A stretch of DNA of 64,000 bases from Candidatus Promineofilum glycogenicum (GCA_016707605.1 JADJHJ010000001.1:186001-250000); one strand, 5' to 3'; numbered from the stretch's first letter, positions 1 through 9,046 are shown. Program-made: numbers and translations. The notes: a model not told the origin generated them from the letters alone.

Positions 1-1821
1 CGCGTGGACATGCGCGGCAGCGGCGACTCCGACGGCGTGCTGACCGACGAGTACACGACGCAGGAGCACGACGACGCCGTGGCCTGCATCGCCTGGATCG
101 CCGCCCAGCCGTGGTGCGACGGCAACGTGGGCATGATGGGCATCTCCTGGGGCGGGTTCAACAGCCTGCAAGTGGCGGCGCGGCAACCGCCGGCGCTGAA
201 GGCGCTGGTCGTCATTGGCTTCACCGATGACCGCTACGCCGACGACGTGCACTACATGGGCGGCTGCGTGCTGACGTCGCAGATGCTGGCCTGGTCGTCG
301 GTCATGCACGTCTACAACGCCCTGCCGCCCGACCCGCGTTGGGTGGGGGAGCGCTGGCGCGAGATGTGGGCCGAAAGACTGGCAGGCTCACCGCCGTTCG
401 TGGAAGAGTGGCTGGCCCACCAGACGCGCGACGCCTACTGGCGACACGGCTCGGCCGGCGAGGACTATGACGCCATCCGCGTGCCCGTCTTCGCCGTCGG
501 CGGCTGGGCCGACAACTACAACAACTCCGTGCCGCGACTGCTGGCCGGGCTGAGCGGGCCGCGCAAGGGGCTGATCGGCCCCTGGGCGCATACCTTCCCG
601 GAGATGGGCACGCCCGGCCCGGCCATCGGTTTCCTGCAGGAGAGCCTGCGCTGGTGGGACCACTGGCTGAAGGGGCTCGACACGGGCATCATGGACGAGC
701 CAATGCTGCGGACGTGGTTGCAGGACAGCGCGCCGCCGGCCACAACCTGCGACGCCCGCCCCGGCCGCTGGGTGGCCGACCCGGCCTGGCCGTCGCCCAA
801 CGTGGCCGAGCGGGCGCTCTACCTGAACAGCGACGGCGCGGCCGACTGGCTGGGCGACGCGCTGCGGCCGGAAGTCGCCCGGCTCATCCGCGGCCGCGAG
901 GGGGACGGTCTCGACGTCGGCCCGTGGTGTGCCTACGGCGCGGCGGGCGACTTCCCCGGCGACCAGCGCCCGGCCGACGGCGCGGCGCTGTCGTTCACGT
1001 CTGCGCCTGCGGCTGAACCAAGCGACATCCTCGGCTATCCGCTGCTCGACCTGGAGCTAAGCGCCGACGAGCCGCTGGCCCTGGTCGCTGCCCGGCTGTG
1101 CGACGTGGCTCCCGACGGCGCGTCGACGCTGGTCAGTTGGGGCTTGCTCAACCTGACCCACCGCCCCGGTGACCACCGGGAGAGTCACGCGTTCCCGGAG
1201 CCACTGGAGCCGGGGCGGCGCTACCGGGTGACGGTGCAATTGAACGTCATCGGCCACCGGCTGGCCGCGGGGCATCGCTGGCGAGTCAGCGTGACGCCGA
1301 CCTACGTGCGCCACGCCTGGCCGTCGCCGCGGCCGGTGACGCTGACGGTCTACTGTGGCGCGAACTCGCGGCTGCGACTGCCCGTCCGCGCGCCCTCGCC
1401 GGCCGACGCGGCGCTGCCCGACTTCTCGCCACCGGAGACGGCCGCGCCCGTCCCCCTGGAGCAGTTGCGCACCGGCCACAGCCGCAAGACGATTACCCAT
1501 GACCAGGTCGGCGGCTGGACGGAGTTGCGCTTCGCGGACGATGGCGGGCGACTGCGCTACCTCGGCTCTGGCATGGAGGTGGACGATGGGGGGACAGAGG
1601 TCTACACCGTGCGCGACGGCGACCCGCTGTCGCTGCGCGTCGAGATCGAGCGGTGGGTGGAGTTGCAGCGCGGCGCGTGGCGGGTGCGGGTGCAGACACG
1701 CTGCGCCATGACGGCCGACGCCACCCACTTCCACCTGAGCCACAGCCTGGACGCCTACGAAGGCGACAGCCGCATCTTCACCGGCGCCTCCACCAAGGCC
1801 ATTCCTCGTTATTGCGTTTGA
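1..1821 (+). CDS. CocE/NonD family alpha/beta hydrolase (5' end outside window)
   Basis: A serine hydrolase of the CocE / X-Pro dipeptidyl-peptidase (S15) type, acting on acyl esters or N-terminal peptides; the substrate is unknown. The frame is open to the first base, and the visible start (V-D-M-R-G-S-G) matches the internal D-x-R-G-x-G-x-S motif of the family, so roughly the first 80-100 residues lie upstream of the window. The nucleophile is in G-I-S-W-G-G (Ser about 48 of the visible part). The acid is probably the Asp of G-G-W-A-D-N and the His that of G-P-W-A-H. The C-terminal half is the jelly-roll domain, with the typical L-C-D-V-A-P-D-G segment. It is followed by peptidase and amine-oxidase genes on the same strand, which suggests a peptide/amide catabolic role (inference). 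Confidence 0.9.
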   Translation, partial: RVDMRGSGDSDGVLTDEYTTQEHDDAVACIAWIAAQPWCDGNVGMMGISWGGFNSLQVAARQPPALKALVVIGFTDDRYADDVHYMGGCVLTSQMLAWSSVMHVYNALPPDPRWVGERWREMWAERLAGSPPFVEEWLAHQTRDAYWRHGSAGEDYDAIRVPVFAVGGWADNYNNSVPRLLAGLSGPRKGLIGPWAHTFPEMGTPGPAIGFLQESLRWWDHWLKGLDTGIMDEPMLRTWLQDSAPPATTCDARPGRWVADPAWPSPNVAERALYLNSDGAADWLGDALRPEVARLIRGREGDGLDVGPWCAYGAAGDFPGDQRPADGAALSFTSAPAAEPSDILGYPLLDLELSADEPLALVAARLCDVAPDGASTLVSWGLLNLTHRPGDHRESHAFPEPLEPGRRYRVTVQLNVIGHRLAAGHRWRVSVTPTYVRHAWPSPRPVTLTVYCGANSRLRLPVRAPSPADAALPDFSPPETAAPVPLEQLRTGHSRKTITHDQVGGWTELRFADDGGRLRYLGSGMEVDDGGTEVYTVRDGDPLSLRVEIERWVELQRGAWRVRVQTRCAMTADATHFHLSHSLDAYEGDSRIFTGASTKAIPRYCV

Positions 1822-1832
1822 GAAGAATGAAT

Positions 1833-1912
1833 GATCCGCAGATTTGGCAGATTAGGCAGATTCCAGAAGAAGAGCATTCCGAAATCTGCCTAATCTGCCA
1901 AATCTGCGGATC
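1833..1912. repeat. Palindromic repeat, family B (ATCCGCAGATT...AATCTGCGGAT)
   Basis: Near-perfect inverted repeat with arms of about 30 bases built from GGCAGATT-type units, and a loop of about 20 bases. It fills most of the gap between the CocE-like and P1 peptidase genes. Related copies lie at 33563-33625, 46893-46917, 57789-57951 and 59022-59107. Confidence 0.9.
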
Positions 1913-1931
1913 AAATCCTCTGGAGCATCCT

Positions 1932-3037
1932 ATGACAAGACTGCGCGATCTGGGCATTACCATCGGCGAGTTCCCGACCGGCCCCCACAACGCCATCACC
2001 GACGTGGCCGGCACGCTGGTCGGCCACGCCACCATCATCCACGATGCGCCGCGCGTGGCCCGCACCGGCGTGACGGTCATCATGCCCCGCGGCGGCGACA
2101 TCTGGCGCAACCCCGCCTTCGCCGCCGCCCACTCCTTCAACGGCTGCGGCGAGATGACCGGCCTGCTGTGGATCGAAGAGTCGGGCCAACTGAGCCACCC
2201 TATCGCCCTGACCAGCACCCACCACGTCGGCACGGTGCACGAGGCGCTGGTCGCCTATGCCCAGGAGCACGGCCACACCGAGCACGGCAGCCTGCCCGTC
2301 GTCGGCGAGACGTGGGACGGCTGGCTCAACGACATGGACGGCTTTCACCTGAAGCCGGAGCATCTCTACGCGGCGATGGCCGATCTGTCCGCCGGGCCGG
2401 TGGCCGAGGGCAACGTCGGCGGCGGCACGGGGATGATCTGCCACGAGTTCAAGGGCGGCATTGGCACGGCGTCGCGCGTGGTGGAGACCAAGAGCGGCGC
2501 GTGGACGGTCGGCGCGCTGGTGCAGGCCAACCACGGCTCGCGCGAGGACTTCCGGGTCGATGGCGTGCCCGTCGGCCGCCTGCTCGGCCCGGCGCAAGTG
2601 CCGACCCCCTGGCCGGAGCCGGCGCAGAGCAGCAGCATCCTCATCGTGCTGGGCACCGACGCGCCGCTGCTGCCGTTCCAGTGCCGGCGGCTGGCCAAGC
2701 GGGCCACGGTCGGCTTTGCTCGCGCCGGGGGCATCGGCCACAACGGCAGCGGCGACATCTTCCTGGCCTTCGCCACGGGCAACGACCTGAGCGCGGGCGA
2801 GGGCCTGGCGGCGCTACGCATGATCCCCAATCACCACCTGAACCCCATGTTCGCCGCGGCGGCCGAGGCGGTGGAGGAGGCCATCCTCAACGCCGTCGTT
2901 AGTGCACAGACGATGACGGGTTGGCAGGGGCGGACGGCCCATGCGCTTTGCCGCATGATGAATTACAACGGGTTGTTGGCGAGTGGGGAGCGGGCGGCGA
3001 GAAAGGGGTGTATCGGCGCGGGCCCGTGCATCAGTGA
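1932..3037 (+). CDS. P1 family peptidase (DmpA/BapA-like aminopeptidase), frameshifted near its 3' end
   Basis: Self-processing N-terminal-nucleophile aminopeptidase of the DmpA/BapA family. Family motifs are visible: G-N-V-G-G-G-T-G, K-G-G-I-G-T-A-S-R, the segment before the autoproteolytic nucleophile (Ser about 233-235, in Q-S-S-S-I-L-I-V, followed by T-D-A-P-L) and G-S-G-D-I. In the frame of the start codon there is no stop and translation runs into the next gene. At 2946-2950 the reading moves to another frame that gives L-P-H-D-E-L, the family's normal C-terminal segment, and ends at TGA 3035-3037. So the apparent fusion with the oxidase is a frameshift artefact or mutation. The start at 1932 is the first ATG with family homology. 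An in-frame extension upstream is just the repeat and shadow sequence. Confidence 0.85.
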
Positions 3038-3071
3038 AGCAAAGCAGGGGCGCACCAAAAGGACACTTCAT

Positions 3072-4238
3072 ATGAAAGACAACTACCACACCATCATCCT
3101 CGGCCTAGGCGGCCTGGGCAGCGCCGCGCTCTACTGGACGGCGCGGCGGCTGGGGGCGGACGTGCTGGGGCTGGAGCAGTTCGAGATCGGCCACGGCCGC
3201 GGCGGCTCGCAAGACCATTCGCGCATCATCCGGCTGTCGTACCACACGCCGGGCTACGTCGAACTGGCCAAGGCCGCCTATGCGACGTGGGCCGAGGTGG
3301 AGGCCGACGCCGGTGAGCAACTCATCTTTCGCACCGGCGGGCTAGACCTGTGGCCCAGCGCGCCCGCCTACCCGATGGCCGACTACACCGGCAGCATGGA
3401 CGCCTGCGGCGTGGCCTACGAGCGGCTGAGCGCGGCCGAGGTCATGCGCCGCTGGCCCCAGTTTCGCCTGCCCGACGACGTGACCGGCATCTACCAGGCC
3501 GACGGCGGCATCGCCACGCCTATCCTTAGCAACGCCGCCCACCGCCGGCTGGCCCTCGGCTATGGCGCGACCATCCGCGACAACGCGCCGGTGGAGCACG
3601 TGAGGCCAATTGGTGATGAGTTGGAGGTGACGGCCGGCGGAGTGGTCTACCGTTGCCGCCACCTCATCATCGCCGCCGGGGCGTGGTCGAACCACGTGTT
3701 GGCCCACCTCGGCCGCCGGCTCCACCTGACTGTGACGCAGGAGCAAGTGACCTACTTCCACAGCCCGCTGGTCGAGGAGTTCTTCCCCGACCGCTTCCCG
3801 GTGTGGATCTGGATGGATGAGCCGTCGTTCTACGGCTTCCCCGTCTTTGGCGAGGCGGGGCCGAAGGCGGCGCAGGACGTGGGCGGCGAGCGGGTGACGC
3901 CGGAGACGCGCACCTTCGAGCCGAACGCGGCCACGCTGGCGCGGACGGAGGCGTTCCTGGCACGGGTGCTGCCGGGGATGCTCGGCCCCCACATCACCAC
4001 CAAGACCTGCCTCTACGACATGCCGCCCGACCGCGACTTTGTGTTGGGCCGCCTGCCGGAGCAGCCCAACGTCGCGCTGGCCATCGGCGCGGGCCACGCC
4101 TACAAGTTCGCCAGCCTCATCGGGCGCATCCTGAGCGAACTGGCTATTGATGGGCGGACGGGCTATGACATCGGCCCGTTCCACATCGATCGGCCGATCC
4201 TGCTGGAAGAGAATCCGGCGCTGAACTTCATGTGTTGA
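3072..4238 (+). CDS. FAD-dependent amine oxidase, monomeric sarcosine oxidase / N-methyltryptophan oxidase type
   Basis: 388-residue flavoenzyme of the DAO family, likely to oxidise a secondary N-methyl amine to formaldehyde, H2O2 and the demethylated amine. It has an N-terminal Rossmann motif G-L-G-G-L-G-S-A near residue 11, then R-G-G-S-Q-D-H-S-R-I-I-R, typical of monomeric sarcosine oxidase. Cys313 in T-C-L-Y-D-M-P-P-D aligns with the covalent flavin cysteine of MSOX/MTOX (family knowledge). The C-terminal G-A-G-H-A-Y-K-F is also characteristic. The ATG at 3072 follows an A/G-rich stretch and lies 34 bases after the corrected end of the peptidase gene, so the two are probably co-transcribed. 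The substrate cannot be decided from sequence; sarcosine fits the creatininase and MttB-family neighbours. Confidence 0.85.
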   Translation: MKDNYHTIILGLGGLGSAALYWTARRLGADVLGLEQFEIGHGRGGSQDHSRIIRLSYHTPGYVELAKAAYATWAEVEADAGEQLIFRTGGLDLWPSAPAYPMADYTGSMDACGVAYERLSAAEVMRRWPQFRLPDDVTGIYQADGGIATPILSNAAHRRLALGYGATIRDNAPVEHVRPIGDELEVTAGGVVYRCRHLIIAAGAWSNHVLAHLGRRLHLTVTQEQVTYFHSPLVEEFFPDRFPVWIWMDEPSFYGFPVFGEAGPKAAQDVGGERVTPETRTFEPNAATLARTEAFLARVLPGMLGPHITTKTCLYDMPPDRDFVLGRLPEQPNVALAIGAGHAYKFASLIGRILSELAIDGRTGYDIGPFHIDRPILLEENPALNFMC

Positions 4239-4303
4239 GTCAGCCTCTACTGCTGATACAATATGCGTACATAAGCCTGCCGACGGTCAACAAGGGTGAG
4301 ATA

Positions 4304-4621
4304 ATGAAACCTGATGCCGTTTTCAGTCATGATTACGAACAAGCCTTGATCGACATCGTGCGAGTACTGCCTCCTAACCGCGCCGAACAGCTTGTTGAGT
4401 TTGCTCGCTTTCTGGAAGGCCAGCTCCTTGCCGAAGCGATGTTTGGTGAGGAGACGGCGAGAGAAATCGAAGCCGATAATGCCCGATGGGATGCCCTGTT
4501 GGAGAGCGACGAAGGGCAGAGTTTATTAGACAAGCTGGCTAACGAAGCTCTGGCCGCCCATCGTGCGGGTCTGACAAAGCCTATGTCGTTTGATGATCAG
4601 GGCAGGCTCACACCGGGATGA
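4304..4621 (+). CDS. Putative antitoxin of a RelE/ParE-type toxin-antitoxin pair
   Basis: Small acidic protein of 105 residues from the ATG at 4304, which has a ribosome-binding stretch AAGGGTGAG just upstream; an alternative in-frame start at 4232 lacks one. The segment L-P-P-N-R-A-E-Q-L-V-E-F-A-R-F-L resembles the DUF2281/VapB-like antitoxin-associated motif, and the rest is an acidic helix-rich region. Its stop overlaps the start of the next gene by four bases (ATGA), the usual antitoxin-toxin arrangement. The function is inferred mainly from this pairing. I do not see a clear DNA-binding domain, so the antitoxin may bind DNA through an unrecognised fold or not at all. Confidence 0.65.
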   Translation: MKPDAVFSHDYEQALIDIVRVLPPNRAEQLVEFARFLEGQLLAEAMFGEETAREIEADNARWDALLESDEGQSLLDKLANEALAAHRAGLTKPMSFDDQGRLTPG

Positions 4622-4887
4622 GATCGATTACGGCTCCACAGTTCTGGAAGCACTATCGGGCCTTACCGGAGGATGTACGTCACAGAGCAGATCGCGCCTT
4701 CAGGTTGTGGCAGATCAACCCCTATGCTCACGGGCTGTTCTTTAAGCGTGTTGGCAGGCGACAGCCTGTCTTCTCCGTTCGCATTGGGCAGGATTATCGC
4801 GCCTTGGGTTTATGGGATGATGATGCCATAATTTGGTTCTGGATTGGCCCTCATGATGAGTATGAACGCATGTTAGGGCAAATGTAA
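4618..4887 (+). CDS. RelE/ParE-superfamily toxin-like protein
   Basis: 89-residue basic protein whose order of elements matches RelE/ParE toxins. It has an N-terminal helix with F-W-K-H-Y-R-A-L-P, a helix ending in F-R-L-W, then the strand pair F-F-K-R-V-G and F-S-V-R-I-G-Q-D-Y-R-A-L, and a final strand I-I-W-F-W-I-G-P-H-D-E-Y. The I-G-x-x-Y-R-A-L motif and the terminal H-D-E-Y are typical of HigB/RelE-like mRNA interferases, but the activity (ribosome-dependent mRNA cleavage or gyrase poisoning) cannot be told from sequence. Translation is coupled to the upstream gene by the ATGA overlap. Its 3' end overlaps the 3' end of the convergent creatininase-family gene by 15 bases. Confidence 0.75.
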   Translation: MRSITAPQFWKHYRALPEDVRHRADRAFRLWQINPYAHGLFFKRVGRRQPVFSVRIGQDYRALGLWDDDAIIWFWIGPHDEYERMLGQM

Positions 4888-6039
4888 ATCAGGGGTGCCC
4901 AAACCCCACAGGCCATACCCACCAACCCGCCTCTCGTCCCGCCGCCGCTGCTGCTCATGGATCTCGCCCACGTGGGCGGCCTTCTCGGCGATGGCCGCGT
5001 CGAGCCACAGGCGGCCGTGCTCGGCCGTGGCCAGGCTGCCCGCGCCATAGGCCCCCGTGGCCGTGTCGTCGTCCCACGGCGGGTTGGCCACCAGCGCCCC
5101 GCCCTCGATCCAGTCCATGTAGTAGCTCTCCGTGGCCACGAAGTCGGTCTCGTCTACGACGCGTTCCATGTGGGTCAGGTCGGGGCGCAGGGCCAGGATC
5201 ATGGCCGTCTCCAGCTCTCCGGCGTGGCCCATGCCGCCGCGGCCGGAGCGGCGGGTTGCCATGAGCATCGGCCCGGCGATGTGGCCGTTGGTGTGCAGCC
5301 AGGCCGTGGCGCAGAAGATGCGGCGGTGGCGCTCGCCGGCGTACTTGACGACGTTGACCAGAAAGGAGCAGTTGCCGCCGTGGCCGCTCATCAGATAGTG
5401 GAGCCGGAAGCCGCGCTGCACGAGCGCATCCACGACGGCCAGCCAGAAATCCTCGAACGCCCGGCCGCCGACGTTGAGCGTGCCGGCGAACGACGAGCGG
5501 TGGGTGCTGGCTCCATAGGGGAAGGGCGGCAGGCAAACGGCCAGATTGGGCACGGCCGCCGCCGTCCCCCGCCCGATGGCCCCGATGATGAGCGTGTCGG
5601 TTGAGAGGGGCAGGTGATGGCCGTGCTGCTCGGTATGGCCGATGGGCACGAGGACGCACTTGTCCCGGTCGGCGTCGGCGGGGAGGGGCGGCGCGGCGCG
5701 CAACTGGCTGGCGTGCCCCTGGGCGAGGCCGCGCGGGCCGAGGCCCAACTCCAGCCCCTGCGGGTGGAGGGCATAGACGCGGCTGAAACCGTCGTCTTGC
5801 AGGCTGTCCAGCAGATTGGACACCATGTGGGCAAAGGGCGCGGCGGCCGTCGCCAGCCCGCTGCCGGGCCAGCCGTAGGGGATGGGCGGCAATAGCCCGA
5901 CGGCCGGCGGGTCGCCCAGCGCCTCGGCCAGTTGGGCCAGGTCATACCCCTCGCCCAGCGGGATGACCAGCGGCGTGTCGCGGCGCAGGGCGGCCACTTC
6001 CGGCCAGGTCAGTTCGTCGTAGGCGAAGAAGCTGGTCAA
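4873..6039 (-). CDS. Creatininase family amidohydrolase with a degenerate extra N-terminal half-domain
   Basis: 388 residues, against about 240-270 for usual creatininase-family enzymes. The catalytic domain begins near residue 128 and has all metal-ligand motifs: P-I-G-H-T-E-Q-H-G (137-140 is EQHG) with the following P-L-S-T-D, H-G-G-N, and H-A-G-E-L-E-T. The family includes creatinine amidohydrolase, formylamidopyrimidine hydrolases and MftE. Residues 1-120 look like a decayed copy of the same fold: L-T-W-P-E-V-A-A-L-x-R-D-T-P-L-V-I-P-L-G at the start and P-P-I-P-Y-G-W in the middle, but no EQHG and no HGGN. The start overlaps the stop of the M20 gene by four bases (ATGA), so it is the last gene of an mttB-like / M20 / creatininase operon. 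Confidence 0.85.
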   Translation of the reverse strand: MTSFFAYDELTWPEVAALRRDTPLVIPLGEGYDLAQLAEALGDPPAVGLLPPIPYGWPGSGLATAAAPFAHMVSNLLDSLQDDGFSRVYALHPQGLELGLGPRGLAQGHASQLRAAPPLPADADRDKCVLVPIGHTEQHGHHLPLSTDTLIIGAIGRGTAAAVPNLAVCLPPFPYGASTHRSSFAGTLNVGGRAFEDFWLAVVDALVQRGFRLHYLMSGHGGNCSFLVNVVKYAGERHRRIFCATAWLHTNGHIAGPMLMATRRSGRGGMGHAGELETAMILALRPDLTHMERVVDETDFVATESYYMDWIEGGALVANPPWDDDTATGAYGAGSLATAEHGRLWLDAAIAEKAAHVGEIHEQQRRRDERRVGGYGLWGLGTPDLHLP

Positions 6040-7469
6040 CCCGGCTGATGCTCCATGGCCGACAGAGACTCGGCCGAGCCGTCGCTATTCAGCCACGCCG
6101 GCAGGCCGCGCGGTTGTTTCTGCTGGGGCGGCAGCGGCGAGACGTAGGTGAACCCCTCGGTGCGCTTCTCAAAGTCTGCCCGCGCCGCCGCGAGCAACTC
6201 GGCGTCGGTCAGCACGTCCAGGGTGGCCAGCGCCAGTACTTCGGTTGCGGCCAACGCGCCTTTAAGACCGATCGACATCCCGCCGCAGGCCGTGACCGGC
6301 CAGGTATGCATGGATACGTCGAGCGGCATGGTTGGCATGGCGATACCCATGGTGGGGGTGATCCAGCTTATCTCAGCCACGTCGGAGGAGCCGCCTATTG
6401 TAGGTTCATCAAAGAGGGGCATCGTTCGCGTCATCAATCCCTTAGGGGTCAAGCCCATTTGCGTCTGGCACTCGCGGGCGAATTCTTGCTCTTCTTCGCT
6501 CCAGGCGGGCACGCCGACGTGTTCCAGGAGCGTCTGCATCCGCTTGGCCAGCGGTGTGTTGGGCAGCAGGTCGTGTTTACCGATGTAGACATCGACTGTG
6601 GCCGTCGTTTGCGTGGCCAGCGCCGCGCCGTCGGCAATCTGCTTCACCCAATTGGTCGTGGCCACGACGTGCCGGCGGTCGATGTCGCGCACAACCAGCC
6701 ATAGGCGCGCGTAGTCGGGGACAACGTTGGGCGCTTGCCCGGCCGATTCGAAGACGTAGTGCAGCCGGGCCGTCGGCTCCAGGTGTTCGCGCATCAGGTT
6801 CAGCCCGTGGGCGGCCAACTCCATCGCGTGCAGCGCCGAGCGCCCCTTCCACGGTTCCAGTCCGGCATGGGCCGTCTGGCCGTGGAATTCGATCTTCATG
6901 GCGTCGTTGGCGGCCATGCGCACGTTGACGACGGCGGCGATGGGCGCGGGATGCCAGTGGAAGCAGACGTCGAGGTCGTCGAATAGCCCTTCACGGGCCA
7001 TGTAGACCTTGGCCCCCTCCGTCTCCTCGGCCGCCGCGCCATAGACGCGCAACGTCCCGGCGATGTTCTCGGCCTCCATGACCTGCTTGGCGGCGATGGC
7101 CGCGCCGGTCAGCGCCGCGCCGAGCAGGTTGTGGCCGCAGCCGTGGCCGCTCGTCTGGCCGTCGGCGCGCGGCTCCTGGCGGGGCACGGCGGCGTTGCCC
7201 AGACCGGGCAGGGCGTCGTATTCGGGCAGATAGCCGACCTTCGGCCCACCATCCCCTTGGCTCCATTCGGCTATGAAGGCCGTCGGCACGCCGGCTGTGC
7301 CCCGGCTGGTGATGGTGAAGCCGGCCGCCTCTAGCTCGCGGATATGGACGGCGGCCGAGCCGACTTCCTCCAGGCTGACCTCGGCCAGTTGCCAGACCTC
7401 AGAGGAGATGCGTTCAACAGCCGGGTTGGCCAGAGCTATGGCTTCGGAAATATCACGAATGGTGTCCAT
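6036..7469 (-). CDS. M20 family amidohydrolase, AbgB-like (aminobenzoyl-glutamate hydrolase subunit B type)
   Basis: 477-residue metallo-amidohydrolase. Metal-site motifs include P-E-Y-D-A-L-P-G-L-G, G-H-G-C-G-H-N-L-L-G and A-A-E-E-T-E-G-A-K; the dimerisation (lid) domain starts around D-A-M-K-I-E-F-H-G-Q-T-A-H-A-G. A second part, G-G-S-S-D-V-A-E-I-S-W, is characteristic of AbgB-like members. It probably hydrolyses an amide-linked amino acid. The ATG at 7469 is preceded by a strong GGAGG ribosome-binding site. It lies 53 bases downstream of the MttB-family gene and overlaps the creatininase-family gene by four bases, so the three are very likely one transcript. Confidence 0.87.
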   Translation of the reverse strand: MDTIRDISEAIALANPAVERISSEVWQLAEVSLEEVGSAAVHIRELEAAGFTITSRGTAGVPTAFIAEWSQGDGGPKVGYLPEYDALPGLGNAAVPRQEPRADGQTSGHGCGHNLLGAALTGAAIAAKQVMEAENIAGTLRVYGAAAEETEGAKVYMAREGLFDDLDVCFHWHPAPIAAVVNVRMAANDAMKIEFHGQTAHAGLEPWKGRSALHAMELAAHGLNLMREHLEPTARLHYVFESAGQAPNVVPDYARLWLVVRDIDRRHVVATTNWVKQIADGAALATQTTATVDVYIGKHDLLPNTPLAKRMQTLLEHVGVPAWSEEEQEFARECQTQMGLTPKGLMTRTMPLFDEPTIGGSSDVAEISWITPTMGIAMPTMPLDVSMHTWPVTACGGMSIGLKGALAATEVLALATLDVLTDAELLAAARADFEKRTEGFTYVSPLPPQQKQPRGLPAWLNSDGSAESLSAMEHQPG

Positions 7470-7522
7470 GTGTTCCTCCGTTCATACTGCCGGTGCGGCA
7501 TTGGTTGTTGAGAGACAGTGAG

Positions 7523-9046
7523 TCAATCATACAAGCGGACATTGGTCAACTCCCGTTCGCGCCCGGCGACGTAGTCGTCCAGCGCCTCGGCCGTGCCGGG
7601 GTCGAGCGGTGGCGGCTCATAGGCGGCCAGCATCGCTTTCCAGACGGTGTTGGCCCGCTGCGCCGCGTCCTGACCGCCGGCGGCCAGCCAGGCGTCGTGC
7701 CCCTGCCGGTCGGCCAGCGTGGTCGGGAAGAAGGCGGTGCGATAGCGCGCCTGGGTATGGTCGGTGCCCAGGTGATGGCCGCCGGGGCCGACCTCGGCGA
7801 TGGCGTCCAGGGCCAGGGCGTCGTCGTCGATGGTAAAACCATTCAGGAAGTGGCCGAACATGGCCAGGTTCTCCAGGTCGAGAATGAACTTCTCGAAGGA
7901 GACGGTCAGCCCGCCGTCGAGCCAGCCGGCGGCGTGCATGATCAGGTCGGTGCCGGCCAGCACCGCCGGCCACAGCGACCACAGCGACTCATTGGCCGCC
8001 TGGGCGTCGGCCGTCTGGCTGCTGGTCAGCCCGCCGCTGCCGCGATAGGGCAGGCCATAGCGCCGCGCCAGTTGCCCGCCAACCAGCGCCGCCCAGGCCG
8101 ACTCCGGCGTGCCGAAGGCCGGGCTGCCGCGCCGCAGGTCGATAGGCGTGGTGAAGCCGCCGTAGATGACCGGCGCGCCCGGCCGTACCAGTTGGGTCAG
8201 GGCCACCCCGGCCAGCACCTCGGCGTTCTGCTGGGCCAGCGCCGCGGCCATCGTCACCGGACTCATCGCTCCGGCCAGGATGAACGGCGTGATGAACGTC
8301 ACCTGCCCGGCGCGGGCGTAGCTGATCAGCCCGCCCAGCATCCGCTCGTCGTAGCGCAGCGGACTGTTGACGTTGATGACGTCGCCCGTCACCGGGTCGC
8401 CGTCGAGGTCGCCGTAGACGAGGCGCATCATGGCCAGCGTGTCGGCGGGGATGACGCGGCCGTGGGCGGCCTCCATGACGACCTTGTCCGTCAGCCGGAA
8501 GGCGGCGCGGACGCGGTGCAGGTGGCGGGCGCTGACGGGCACATCCTGCGCCGTCACCTGTTCCCAGGCGGCGAAGTGCAGCGCGTGGCACGACTGCGAC
8601 AGGCGCAGCAGGTTCTCATAGTCGGCCATCGTGCCGGGGCGACGGCCGCGGTCGAGATCGGCGGCGTAGGCCATGCCGCCGCACGGCCCGAAGGCCAGCG
8701 CGCCGCCGCCGATGACCACGTCGTGGGCCGGGTTGCGCGCCCGCCAGCGGAACGACGCCGGGGCCGTGGCGATGGTCGGCAGCAGCAGGTCGCGGTCGAT
8801 GCGCACCCGGCGCGCCGTCCGGTCGACGTGTGCGCCGGCCCGCTGCCACAGGTCAAGCGCCTCATCGTCGAGGAAGTCGATGCCGACCGTCTCCAGGATT
8901 TCGAGCGAGGCGGTGTGAATGCGTTCCAGATCGTCGGCGCTGAGCCAGTCGTAGGGCGGGCGCGGCGGGCGCGGCTGGCGGAAGGGGATGTCGAGCAGGG
9001 GCAGGCCGACCGTAGGACGGGGGCGGCGGGAGCGGGTGCGGGCCAC
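7523..9046 (-). CDS. Trimethylamine methyltransferase (MttB) family protein, non-pyrrolysine
   Basis: 507-residue member of the MttB superfamily (COG5598), corrinoid-dependent methyltransferases that demethylate quaternary or tertiary N-methyl amines such as glycine betaine, carnitine or trimethylamine. The N-terminal part has S-L-E-I-L-E-T-V-G-I-D-F; the TIM-barrel core includes V-N-S-P-L-R-Y-D and G-S-G-G-L-T-S-S-Q-T; the C-terminal part has V-G-P-G-G-H-H-L-G, typical of the family. The frame is open throughout with no amber codon, so it belongs to the non-pyrrolysine branch (like MtgB), whose substrates are mostly quaternary amines. No corrinoid protein gene is visible nearby. It is the first gene of the mttB-like / M20 / creatininase operon. 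Confidence 0.85.
   Translation of the reverse strand: MARTRSRRPRPTVGLPLLDIPFRQPRPPRPPYDWLSADDLERIHTASLEILETVGIDFLDDEALDLWQRAGAHVDRTARRVRIDRDLLLPTIATAPASFRWRARNPAHDVVIGGGALAFGPCGGMAYAADLDRGRRPGTMADYENLLRLSQSCHALHFAAWEQVTAQDVPVSARHLHRVRAAFRLTDKVVMEAAHGRVIPADTLAMMRLVYGDLDGDPVTGDVINVNSPLRYDERMLGGLISYARAGQVTFITPFILAGAMSPVTMAAALAQQNAEVLAGVALTQLVRPGAPVIYGGFTTPIDLRRGSPAFGTPESAWAALVGGQLARRYGLPYRGSGGLTSSQTADAQAANESLWSLWPAVLAGTDLIMHAAGWLDGGLTVSFEKFILDLENLAMFGHFLNGFTIDDDALALDAIAEVGPGGHHLGTDHTQARYRTAFFPTTLADRQGHDAWLAAGGQDAAQRANTVWKAMLAAYEPPPLDPGTAEALDDYVAGRERELTNVRLYD

Noticed and set aside
1653..4238. One 861-residue open frame suggesting a natural P1 peptidase-oxidase fusion
   Set aside because: The peptidase's normal C-terminus and stop are found in another frame, and the oxidase has its own start and complete Rossmann motif. 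The first about 90 residues of the open frame are shadow and repeat sequence.
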